From NCBI GenBank assembly GCA_031368215.1, contig JANLRD010000082.1, forward strand, positions 1-47,973: a stretch of DNA of 47,973 nucleotides, given 5' to 3'. The translations under genes were made by a program, and so were the position numbers. The first letter of the stretch is position 1. Every line of letters begins with the position of its first letter. The notes under the pieces were generated by a model that saw only the letters and a list, made by a program, of their open reading frames with translations, was not told where the DNA came from and ran no database searches. The DNA is from JANLQX01 sp031368215. GTDB taxonomy: Bacteria; Actinomycetota; Acidimicrobiia; Acidimicrobiales; JANYDT01. Below, piece after piece: positions 35,763 to 43,151 of this stretch.

Positions 35763-36101
35763 ATGACTTCTTCTCCCCGCCCCCACGACGTCGTCGCCAC
35801 GACCCCGCACCTGCTCGTCTGCATCGGACCAAACTGCAGCGCCCGAGGTGCCGGCGAGATGTTCTCGAAGATCTGGGCCGGTCTCGAACGTGACGGATTG
35901 GCGTACTACAAGTCGACCGGTTCCGTCCGTTGCACGGCGACGGGCTGCCTCGGGGCGTGCGGCGAAGGCCCGACCGTTGCGGCCTACCCCACCACCGGCC
36001 CGCCGCAGTGGTGGATCGGCATGACGGTGGACGAAACCCTCGCGCTCGCCCGCCGCCTTCACGATGGCACGACTCCGAATGCGGAGCCGCAGTCCTCGTA
36101 A
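35763..36101 (+). CDS. Thioredoxin-like [2Fe-2S] ferredoxin
   Basis: The 112-residue protein fits the thioredoxin-like ferredoxin family. The cluster ligands are C-I-G-P-N-C near the N-terminus and C-T-A-T-G-C-L-G-A-C in the middle, with EGPTVAAYPTTGPPQWWIGM between the sheet and the terminal helix. Such proteins carry one [2Fe-2S] cluster, and their partner enzyme is usually unclear. ATG 35763 begins the product; a Ser/Pro/Arg tail of about 15 residues precedes the first strand. It is convergent with the trans-sulfuration gene, with 34 bases between stops. Confidence 0.85.
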   Translation: MTSSPRPHDVVATTPHLLVCIGPNCSARGAGEMFSKIWAGLERDGLAYYKSTGSVRCTATGCLGACGEGPTVAAYPTTGPPQWWIGMTVDETLALARRLHDGTTPNAEPQSS

Positions 36102-36135
36102 GGGGCCGGCACGGGCGCCGATGCCGTTGACTTGC

Positions 36136-37323
36136 TCAGCCGAGGGCGGCGAGCAGGTCACGCACGAGGTCGTCGGTGTCCTCGAGCCCGCACGAAACGC
36201 GCAGCGTGCCCTGGGAGATACCGACGGCGGCGAGTTCGTCCTCGTCGAGCCCCGCGTGCGATGTGGTCGCCGGGTGGGTGAGGAGGGTCTCCGGACCGCC
36301 GAGCGACGTTGCGACGACGGCGAGGGTCGAGCGGTTCATGAACGCCGCGGCATCGTCGCGACCTCCTGCGAGGTCGAACGTGAGCAGACCGCCGTGAAGG
36401 CTCATCTGGGTGACCGCCAGACGGTGCTGTGGATGCGACGGAAGGCCCGGGTAGCGAACCCAGTTGACCTCGGGTCGTGATTCGAGCGCTGCTGCGATCC
36501 TCAGCGCGCTTTCGGATTGCTGACGGAAGCGGACGCCGAGGGAGCGAAGGCCACGCAACGCATTGCTGGCGTCGTACGGCGAGGCAACGGCGCCGAGCAT
36601 GATGTTGTAGCTCCACAGCCAGTCGACCACCTCGCGCTCGCCGCTGATCACGCCGAGGCACGCGTCGTTGTGCCCGGCGATGGCCTTGGTGGCCGAGTGC
36701 ATCACCATGTCGATACCGGGACGGTACGTGTGCTGACCAATCGGTGTGGCGAAGGTGGCGTCGACGAGCTTGATGGGTCCGGTCAGCGCAGCGAGCTCAT
36801 CGAGGTCGACGAGGTCGAGGTTCGGATTGGCCGGGGTCTCGGCGAGGATGAGCGTGGTGTTCGGGTGCACAGCCAGGTGTGCGCCGAACCCGCCGGGTTC
36901 GTGGACGTCGACGAGGGAGTACGAGATCCCGAGGCGCGTTGCGACGAGTCCGAGGTATTGCAGCGTGCCGCCGTACATCTGACGCTGCGCAATCACGTGC
37001 GAACCGGTCGGGCAGAACGCCAGGACGGCGGCGCTGATCGCGGCCATGCCCGATCCGAAGGCAAGCGCGGCCTCGGTGCCCTCGAGCTCGGCGATTGCGT
37101 CTTCGAAGGCGCGCACACTCGGATTCCCGTGGCGGGCGTAGAACTTCGGCTCCCTCGGTTTGCTGGCGATGCGGGCGGCTTCGAGCGGAGTGCCGATCTC
37201 GAATGTCGTGGACGGCCAGATAGTGGGGGCGAGGGCACCAGCGGCGCGACTACGGCCCGCGGTCACCGCAACGGTCTGGGCGGCACGGGCGATCGGCGAC
37301 GCAGCGGATTCCCCTTCAGACAC
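36136..37323 (-). CDS. Cys/Met metabolism PLP enzyme (cystathionine gamma-synthase/lyase or methionine gamma-lyase type)
   Basis: The 395-residue PLP-dependent enzyme has the N-terminal ALAPTIWPSTTFEIG, YARHGNPSVRAFEDAIAELEG, AFGSGMAAISA, and the PLP-lysine motif DMVMHSATKAIAGHND. The C-terminus has RVSCGLEDTDDLVRDL. It belongs to the trans-sulfuration group; sequence alone does not separate synthase, lyase and methionine gamma-lyase. GTG 37323 is chosen because the 19 extra residues from the codon at 37380 are Arg/Gly-rich. It is divergent from the esterase at 37391. Confidence 0.9.
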   Translation of the reverse strand: MSEGESAASPIARAAQTVAVTAGRSRAAGALAPTIWPSTTFEIGTPLEAARIASKPREPKFYARHGNPSVRAFEDAIAELEGTEAALAFGSGMAAISAAVLAFCPTGSHVIAQRQMYGGTLQYLGLVATRLGISYSLVDVHEPGGFGAHLAVHPNTTLILAETPANPNLDLVDLDELAALTGPIKLVDATFATPIGQHTYRPGIDMVMHSATKAIAGHNDACLGVISGEREVVDWLWSYNIMLGAVASPYDASNALRGLRSLGVRFRQQSESALRIAAALESRPEVNWVRYPGLPSHPQHRLAVTQMSLHGGLLTFDLAGGRDDAAAFMNRSTLAVVATSLGGPETLLTHPATTSHAGLDEDELAAVGISQGTLRVSCGLEDTDDLVRDLLAALG

Positions 37324-37390
37324 GGCAGACGAGGCTACTTGACCGGTGCGGTGCCGCCGCTGACCCGCATCGCCTGCCACGCTGGAAGCT

Positions 37391-37945
37391 GTGGACCTGA
37401 TCCTGCTGCACGGATTCGATGCGACGCCGGCGGACCTGTCGGCGGTGGCGGAGTCGCTTCGGTCCGCACTGAGCGGGTGGACGGTCCGGACGATTGCCGG
37501 ACCGGTCGACCTGGGAGGCGGGCGGCGCGCCTGGTGGAACGATGGCGACGCCGTCTTTCCCGATGCCCGTCACGCCTTGGCGTGGATCAGCGAGCAGATC
37601 GGCACCGCCCCGGCCGTCATCGCCGGCTTCTCCCAAGGAGGCGCGCTCGCGCTCGCCTGCGGCTTCGGCGGTGAGCACGGTGCGCCGGTGCGCGCCAACC
37701 TTCGTGGCGTGGCGTGCATCGGCGGCTTTGTGCCCGACGAGGTGGTGATCGGGCCGAGCGGCGTCGCGCTCTTCGTCGGCCACGGCGTCGACGACGATGT
37801 CGTCGACGTGTTCCACGCCGAATCGCTCGGACGGGTCGCGGCACGGCACGGCGTCGTCAACGAAGTGACGCTTCACGACGGCGGGCACGAATGGCCGGAG
37901 TCGATCACCGAGCCGTTGGTCTCGTGGCTGCGTGGTCTCACCTGA
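37391..37945 (+). CDS. Carboxylesterase/phospholipase-like alpha/beta hydrolase
   Basis: This 184-residue protein begins LILLHGFDATPADLSAVAES and has the nucleophile elbow AGFSQGGALALACG (G-F-S-Q-G), the hallmark of the phospholipase/carboxylesterase group. A D-V-V-D acidic patch and HDGGHEWPES at the end carry the probable catalytic His. Start GTG 37391 begins the conserved strand. It is convergent with the selenoprotein gene, with 23 bases between stops. The substrate is unknown. Confidence 0.8.
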   Translation: MDLILLHGFDATPADLSAVAESLRSALSGWTVRTIAGPVDLGGGRRAWWNDGDAVFPDARHALAWISEQIGTAPAVIAGFSQGGALALACGFGGEHGAPVRANLRGVACIGGFVPDEVVIGPSGVALFVGHGVDDDVVDVFHAESLGRVAARHGVVNEVTLHDGGHEWPESITEPLVSWLRGLT

Positions 37946-37968
37946 CGGCGCAGCGACCTGGGTCTTCC

Positions 37969-39063
37969 TCAGCGAGTTGACGGACCGGAAAACGCCGGTG
38001 TTTGGTTCTTCAGTCCGCCCTGGGCCACGAGGTCGTCGAGCCAGTTGCCCTCGTAGCGGTTGGTCGGCTCCTGGACGAGGTCCGACGGCTGACCGGGAGC
38101 CGTCGTTTCCAACGTCCACGCTTGGCGCTTGTAGGTCCAGTTCGACGGTTGGAGTCGATGTGCCTCCCGCCACCACGGCGTTGCCGCGTCGACGCCGACG
38201 GTTTCTCGCAGGTGTTCGCCCATTTCGAAGCAGGCGGCAGCGCGTGCATCGTCGGCGTTCCGAGGCTTTGACCGTTCGACAACTTCGTCCGGCGTGAGCG
38301 CGAATGGGCTGTCGGCGCCGCGATGCGCCCAATCGCGCAGCGCCGCCAGGTAGGGCTCGTGGGGGTTCGGCTCGGCATGGCGCAGCAACTCGAAGCGTGC
38401 GGCGATGCGCGGCGGCAATCCGGGCGGGACCTCTTTGCCGGCCAAGCCGCTCGGGACGACCCGAGCGGACTCGGCGGGGCGGACGAGCACGCCCTTCTCG
38501 TCGATCCATGCCGCCATCGGCACGTTGACGAAGCCGAGCGCCCCTCCGAGGCGGTGCGTGCGGTCGAGCAGGGACGGATGGGTCGGCGCGGCTGCTGACA
38601 CCCAGGGTTCGGCCATCGAAGCGTCGCCGTCCATGGCGACGGTCACCACGGTGACGCCGAGGGGGGAGAGTTCTTCGTGCAGGGCCTGCCACACGGGCAG
38701 GTCAGCCCGACAGCCTCACCAGCTCGCCCAGGCGGCAAGGATGATCCTGCGCCCGAGCAGCGAAGAGAAGTCGAACGGTGTGCCGTCGAAGGTGGTGAGC
38801 GACAGCGGCGGGACCACGGCAGTGTCGAGCGCTCGGCCGCTCAGGGCGGACGGGCCGAGCACCTGGGTGCCCGACGCTTCGTCTCGGAGCAGCGGCATCG
38901 AGAGTCGCTCGGCGACGACCGCCACGTCGATCGTGCCATCTGCGCGCCGGGCACCGGGGGAGGGTACGCACACCTCGCCGCGGCACAGCCCTTCCGGTTT
39001 CGCTTCCCAACCGGTCTGTTCGAAGAGTTCATCGGCAGAAGGCGACAGCGTCGTAAGGAGCAC
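37969..39063 (-). CDS. ResA/TlpA-like thioredoxin-fold selenoprotein with in-frame TGA (Sec116)
   Basis: One frame runs from GTG 39063 to the stop at 37969 and is broken only by TGA 38716-38718. Before the TGA stand a Cys pair (GLCRGEVCVP, residues 27 and 32) and LLGRRIILAAWASW. Directly after it come GCRADLPVWQALHEELS, VTVVTVAMDGD, HPSLLDRTHRLGGALGFVNVP with the cis-Pro, and AAWIDEKGVLV. These form one thioredoxin/TlpA fold in which the TGA replaces the active-site cysteine, so the motif reads W-A-S-W-U-G-C-R. Sec116 and Cys118 would form a selenylsulfide. A C-terminal helical extension ends in RLQPSNWTYKRQAW. A SECIS-like hairpin lies just downstream. Standard annotation would split this into two ORFs. 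I recall a curated ResA-like WAxxUGC selenoprotein family, but have not checked it. The start is uncertain. Confidence 0.82.
38685..38701 (-). promoter_or_regulatory. Candidate bacterial SECIS stem-loop after the in-frame TGA
   Basis: In the message, CCUGCC and GGCAGG form a perfect 6-bp stem around a CGUGU loop. The loop's GU lies 22-23 bases after the UGA. In the E. coli fdhF SECIS the functional GU lies about 20-21 bases after the UGA. The stem is inside the coding sequence, as bacterial SECIS elements must be. A bulged U, present in fdhF, is not obvious. Confidence 0.55.
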
Positions 39064-39123
39064 CGTCCGACCGTAGCGGCCGGGTGTGGGCTCAGCCCAC
39101 TCCGGACGGCTAGACCGATACCC

Positions 39124-39891
39124 ATGACCCCGCCCTTGCCACCCGGAATGCCATCGCTCCGAAGTCTCTGGTCGTCGGGCGCGACGACTCTCGGTGCCTG
39201 GTTGTCGACGCCCTCGAGTGTCGTCGCCGAAGCGGCTGCCGGCGAAGGGTTCGATTACGTCTGCGTCGACACGCAGCACGGCGCCGTCGACTATCAGACC
39301 ACCGTCTCGCTGCTCCAGGGCATCGCACTGGGCGGGTCCAACCCGGTTGTCCGGGTGCCGTGGAACGAACCCGGAATCATCGGCAAGATGCTCGACGCCG
39401 GTGCGCAGGGCGTGATCGTACCGATGGTCAACACCGCGGCCGATGCCGAGGCCGTCGTTCGCGCGTGTCGCTATGCGCCGCTCGGTGCCCGAAGCTATGG
39501 ACCGACCGTCGTCGGGCTCCGACACGCCGACTACGTGGCGTGGGCCGCCGAGAATGTCGCCGTCATCCCGATGATCGAGACGGCCGAGGCGGTGCGCAAC
39601 ATCGACGAGATCCTCGCCGTGCGAGGCATCGACGCGATCTACGTCGGGCCGGCCGACCTCTCGCTCACCCTCGGCCTTCCCCCACGGAACAACGACGACA
39701 GCGTCCAGTTCAGCGAGGCGCTCGAGCGCATCGTGTCGGCCTGTCGCAACCGGGGAGTTGTGCCGGGCGCGCACTGCGTCGGTGGCGTGGCGCGGCGACG
39801 CGCCGAGCAGGGGTTCCGGCTTCTCACCGTGTCGAATGACCTCGTCGCGATTCGTCAGGGTATGGCGGCCGACCTTCGCAACGCGCGTTGA
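39124..39891 (+). CDS. HpcH/HpaI aldolase family protein
   Basis: The 255-residue TIM-barrel class II pyruvate aldolase has SLRSLWSSGATTLGAWLSTPS, FDYVCVDTQHGAVDY with the conserved Asp/Gln/His, and VVRVPWNEPGIIGKMLDAGAQGVIVPMV (catalytic Arg and the Gly-Ala-Gln turn). ARSYGP, PMIETAEAV (metal-ligand Glu) and YVGPADLS with the metal-ligand Asp follow. Such enzymes cleave 2-keto-3-deoxy acids, and the true substrate is unknown. ATG 39124 is used; ATG 39148 is an alternative. It is divergent from the selenoprotein gene. Confidence 0.92.
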   Translation: MTPPLPPGMPSLRSLWSSGATTLGAWLSTPSSVVAEAAAGEGFDYVCVDTQHGAVDYQTTVSLLQGIALGGSNPVVRVPWNEPGIIGKMLDAGAQGVIVPMVNTAADAEAVVRACRYAPLGARSYGPTVVGLRHADYVAWAAENVAVIPMIETAEAVRNIDEILAVRGIDAIYVGPADLSLTLGLPPRNNDDSVQFSEALERIVSACRNRGVVPGAHCVGGVARRRAEQGFRLLTVSNDLVAIRQGMAADLRNAR

Positions 39892-39909
39892 GCTGTCGTC
39901 GTCGCCGAT

Positions 39910-39927
39910 TCGTACGTGTGCGTACGA
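39910..39927. terminator. Hairpin between convergent genes
   Basis: TCGTACG (39910-39916) and CGTACGA (39921-39927) are perfect inverted copies around TGTG. The element lies in the 60-bp gap between the aldolase stop at 39891 and the methyltransferase stop at 39952. Position suggests a bidirectional terminator, but no U-tract follows, and the CGTAC arms resemble those of the DUF222 palindromes. Confidence 0.45.
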
Positions 39928-39951
39928 CAATGGGTCGACACTCCTCGTTCG

Positions 39952-40770
39952 TCAGCGAAACAGCGAGAACATGGCGATGGCTCCAGCCGTCGCGACATTG
40001 AGCGAATCCACATGATCTGCGATCCGGATGCGAACCCGATGTGAAGCGGCCGAGAGGGTCGTCGCCCGAAGTCCATCCGTCTCCGATCCCAGCAGCACAG
40101 CCACTCGTGCATCCGGCGACCTTGTCAGGAGGATGTCATCGATCCCCACGTCGCCGCTCGGTGTCAGTGCGATTGTCGTGAAGCCTGCCTGCGCAAGGGT
40201 CGGCATCAGCTCGTCGGCCACATCCACGCGGGTCCAGGGCACATCGAGCACCCATCCCATCGATGTCCGGACCGCCTTGCGGTAGAGCGGGTCACCGGCG
40301 TGCTCCGACAGCACGACAAGATCTGCACCGAACGCCGCGGCATGTCGGAACACCGACCCGACATTGTCGGGGTCGACGACGTCCTCGAGCACCACGACGC
40401 GTCGGGCTGATGCGAGCGCCTCGACAGGATCGAGCGGGGGCGGTCGGCGAGCGATCGCGACCACGCCCCGGTGCAATGCGAAACCGATTGCCTCGTCGAC
40501 CACGGCGGGATCAGCGATGATCACCTGAGGAGGTCCGTCGACGCCGTGGGACGTCGCGACCGCAGCGGCGATGCGCTCCCATCTCGACTGCGTGACGAGC
40601 ACCTTTTCGATTGCCGTTCCGAGCTCGATCATCCGTTGAAGCGCTCGTTCGCTCTCGACAATGAAGTTCCCGAGGGTTCGCTGGGTCGCGTCCTTGAGCT
40701 GGCGGAAGGGAGCCAGCGCTGGATCGTCCGCTGCTGACACCACGTGCACATCGCTGTTCGGCCCCTTCAT
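39952..40770 (-). CDS. SpoU/TrmH-family RNA 2'-O-methyltransferase
   Basis: This 272-residue protein has an N-terminal RNA-binding substrate domain (RQLKDATQRTLGNFIVESERALQRMIELG) and a knotted SPOUT methyltransferase domain. The SAM-binding motifs are VVVLEDVVDPDNVGSVFRHAAAFGADLVV (motif 1, N-V-G), RVAVLLGSETDGL (motif 2) and RIRIADHVDSLNVATAGAIAMF (motif 3). It methylates a ribose 2'-OH in rRNA or tRNA; the position is unknown. ATG 40770 is used, though GTG 40803 is upstream in frame. Confidence 0.92.
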   Translation of the reverse strand: MKGPNSDVHVVSAADDPALAPFRQLKDATQRTLGNFIVESERALQRMIELGTAIEKVLVTQSRWERIAAAVATSHGVDGPPQVIIADPAVVDEAIGFALHRGVVAIARRPPPLDPVEALASARRVVVLEDVVDPDNVGSVFRHAAAFGADLVVLSEHAGDPLYRKAVRTSMGWVLDVPWTRVDVADELMPTLAQAGFTTIALTPSGDVGIDDILLTRSPDARVAVLLGSETDGLRATTLSAASHRVRIRIADHVDSLNVATAGAIAMFSLFR

Positions 40771-40993
40771 CGCGTCAAGTGTCGCAGGCGCTGCGACCTG
40801 CACGTGGGTTCAGGACTCGGTGCCCGTTCACCGTGAACACACACCTTGTTTCCGGCGAATTTCGTCTTCGCATGCCTAGCGGCGAGCACTCCGTGCGCAT
40901 ACGATCTTCGCCGTGCGTACTCTTCATGAACCTCGCACCTCTCGAACGGCGGTTCCCGACGGAACAACGCACCCTGAGGTTGCCCTATCCACG

Positions 40994-41731
40994 ATGCCAT
41001 CCGGTTCTCCGTTGGCGGTGAGCAGATCGAGGTCTCGAATCCGATACGGAGCGGCGGCTCTCGTCGGCTTGGCTGTGGCCGCCGGGCTCAGCCTCCCAGT
41101 GTCGGCTGAGACGATCGAACTGCCGCCGTTCATCGTCCCGCCGTCCACTGCAGCGCCGACAACAGCGGCGCCCACGACATCGCCTCCCACGACCGCGGCC
41201 CCGGCGCCGGTCGTCACCGAGCAACCCGCAGCTTCTCCGACGACTATCGCGCCGGTGGCGACGACACCTCCGACCGAAACCACTCCCACGACCCTCGTCC
41301 CGAAGGCGATCAAGAAACCGAAGGCGATGACCTCCGGTGCCGGCGAGATCGCGAACCCACGCGCGACCGGTACGGTGAGCATCGAGGTGAACATCGCCCG
41401 TCAGATGATGACCATCCGCAAGGGCGGAAGTGTGTGGAAGTCGATCAACGTGTCCACAGGCTCCGGACGCCACTACTGCGAGAAGGGGAAGTGCGGCGTC
41501 GCTGTAACCCCTCGTGGGCACTACACGATCTACAGCCGGGTCTCGGGTTGGAAGACGGCCACGCTCGGCAGGCTCTACAACCCGTTGTACTTCAAGGGCG
41601 GCTTCGCGATCCACGGGGCCGGCTCGGTGCCGCGCTATCCGGCTTCGCACGGATGCGTCCGGGTGTCCGTCGCCAACGCGCGTTGGCTGCCATCGGCAAT
41701 ACCCAACGGCACACCCGTTCACATCTACTGA
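40994..41731 (+). CDS. L,D-transpeptidase (YkuD domain), exported
   Basis: The 245-residue protein starts with an Arg-rich n-region and a hydrophobic core ending in PVSA, a signal peptide. A long Thr/Pro/Ala linker follows, then the YkuD domain. The catalytic motif is FAIHGAGSVPRYPASHGCVRVS (H-x-S-H-G-C-x-R), with the cysteine nucleophile. It probably makes 3-3 peptidoglycan cross-links or attaches proteins to the wall. Start ATG 40994 is chosen for the signal peptide; GTG 40913 would add 27 residues. Confidence 0.87.
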   Translation: MPSGSPLAVSRSRSRIRYGAAALVGLAVAAGLSLPVSAETIELPPFIVPPSTAAPTTAAPTTSPPTTAAPAPVVTEQPAASPTTIAPVATTPPTETTPTTLVPKAIKKPKAMTSGAGEIANPRATGTVSIEVNIARQMMTIRKGGSVWKSINVSTGSGRHYCEKGKCGVAVTPRGHYTIYSRVSGWKTATLGRLYNPLYFKGGFAIHGAGSVPRYPASHGCVRVSVANARWLPSAIPNGTPVHIY

Positions 41732-41735
41732 GCGT

Positions 41736-42647
41736 TCACCGCCCGGGTTCCTCCATCAGGGCCCGGGCGATTTGCACGGCGACAACAGCGTTGTTCTCGG
41801 CCAGAGCCAGGTTCGCCGGGATCGAGCGCCCTTCGGTGACCTCTGCGATGCGACCGAGGACGAAAGGTGTCAGGGCCGCGCCGCGGATGCCCGCGGCCAA
41901 AGCTGTCGCCAACGCGTCGTCGATCGCCGAGGCGATGTCGGCGGCCGGGATCTCGGCGTCGACGGGAATGGGATTGGCGACGACGACACCGCCCGGTAGA
42001 CCGAGCTCGACGCGAGCCCGCAGCACGGCGGCCGCCACCGCCGGGTCGTCGATGCGGCGATGCACGGCGATCCCGCTCGTTCGGCTGTAGAACGCCGGGA
42101 ACTCGTCGGTGCGGAACCCCAGCACCGGCACACTCAGGGTGTCGAAGAGCTCGGCAGTCTTGGCCAGGTCGAGGAACGCCTTGGCCCCAGCTGTCACGAC
42201 GATCACCGGATGACGGGCGATCGCCCCGAGATCGGCACTCACGTCTCCGCTGAGATGATCATCGCGGTGGACCCCTCCGATCCCGCCGGTGGCGAACACG
42301 CGCACTCCCGCCGCCGCGCACAATGCGACTGTTGCCGACACGGTCGTCACCCCGACGTCCCATCGTTGCGCGATCGCGACCGAGAGGTCACGTTCCGCGC
42401 ACTTCTTCGTGGCGCCGAGCAGCCGCCCGTAGTCCGACGGGTCGACGCCCACATGGGCTTCGCCGTCGAGCACCGCGGTAATCGCGGCGACGCCACCGCC
42501 CGACTCGATGGCATGTACGCAACGACTCAGGACCTCGGCGTTGAACGGCACCGGTAGACCGAGCGTCGACGAGATGGTGGACTCGAGCGCCACGACCGGA
42601 CGCCCCTCGGCGAGGGCGGCCCGGACGGCAGGATGGATGCGCAGCAC
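41736..42647 (-). CDS. psuG: Pseudouridine-5'-phosphate glycosidase PsuG
   Basis: It cleaves the C-glycosidic bond of pseudouridine 5'-phosphate to uracil and ribose 5-phosphate. The 303-residue protein has RPVVALESTISSTLGLPVP, GGGVAAITAVLDGEAHVG, ATGGIGGVHRDDH, VVTAGAKAFLDLAKTAEL and ANPIPVDAEIP. All match the IndA/PsuG family. The psuK kinase that normally partners it is not adjacent; the PfkB kinase at 34774-35703 is 6 kb away and looks more like a fructokinase. It is convergent with the transpeptidase gene. Confidence 0.92.
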   Translation of the reverse strand: MLRIHPAVRAALAEGRPVVALESTISSTLGLPVPFNAEVLSRCVHAIESGGGVAAITAVLDGEAHVGVDPSDYGRLLGATKKCAERDLSVAIAQRWDVGVTTVSATVALCAAAGVRVFATGGIGGVHRDDHLSGDVSADLGAIARHPVIVVTAGAKAFLDLAKTAELFDTLSVPVLGFRTDEFPAFYSRTSGIAVHRRIDDPAVAAAVLRARVELGLPGGVVVANPIPVDAEIPAADIASAIDDALATALAAGIRGAALTPFVLGRIAEVTEGRSIPANLALAENNAVVAVQIARALMEEPGR

Positions 42648-42728
42648 ACGGCGAGACTAGGGCCCGCAACACGCCGGCCGCGTCCGCGACGGGAACGGAT
42701 CCGCCAACACCCGTGCGAGGATGAAGAC

Positions 42729-43151
42729 GTGCAGTTCGGAGTGCGTCGTCTGGTCATACTTGCCATTGTCGGGCTGCTCGCCGGAGGGGTCTTCGGCTTT
42801 CTGCGGGCGAGGAGCACGACCGATTCGTCGGCGTCGAACGTTCCGGTCACTTTCCTCGACGGCGTTGTCCCCGGTCTCTGCACGATGGAAGCGCAACTGG
42901 CCAGCGGCCAGCGAGGCGAGGCGTCCAATACCTTCTGGAACGACGTGCACCTGTCGGCGCACGCGCTCGCCGCAAGGCTCGCCGAGGCCGATCGAACAGA
43001 AGCAGCGGCATTCATGAGATCGAAGCTCACCGTTGAAACTGATCTCGCCACGCTCGCTCCCGGCCTGGGCCGCTCGGTCGCTTCGTTCGAGAACGTGGCC
43101 CGAACCGCGCTCGCGACCGTTGGACGACCGGAGGCTGCGCCGTGCGCCTGA
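42729..43151 (+). CDS. Membrane-anchored protein of unknown function
   Basis: The 140-residue protein begins VQFGVRRLVILAIVGLLAGG, one membrane segment (residues 8-25), then an extracytoplasmic region with two cysteines (LCTMEAQLASG and EAAPCA) and helical stretches such as RGEASNTFWNDVHLSAHALAARL. GTG 42729 is chosen because the frame upstream is Arg-rich and opposite psuG. It overlaps the next gene by 10 bases, so both are probably made together. I do not recognise the family. Confidence 0.6.
   Translation: MQFGVRRLVILAIVGLLAGGVFGFLRARSTTDSSASNVPVTFLDGVVPGLCTMEAQLASGQRGEASNTFWNDVHLSAHALAARLAEADRTEAAAFMRSKLTVETDLATLAPGLGRSVASFENVARTALATVGRPEAAPCA

Noticed and set aside
37969..38694. Separate 241-residue protein starting inside the selenoprotein gene
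   Set aside because: Its beginning (WQALHEELSPLG) is the second helix of the thioredoxin fold and has no start signal of its own. The frame joins the upstream part through the TGA with no other stop.
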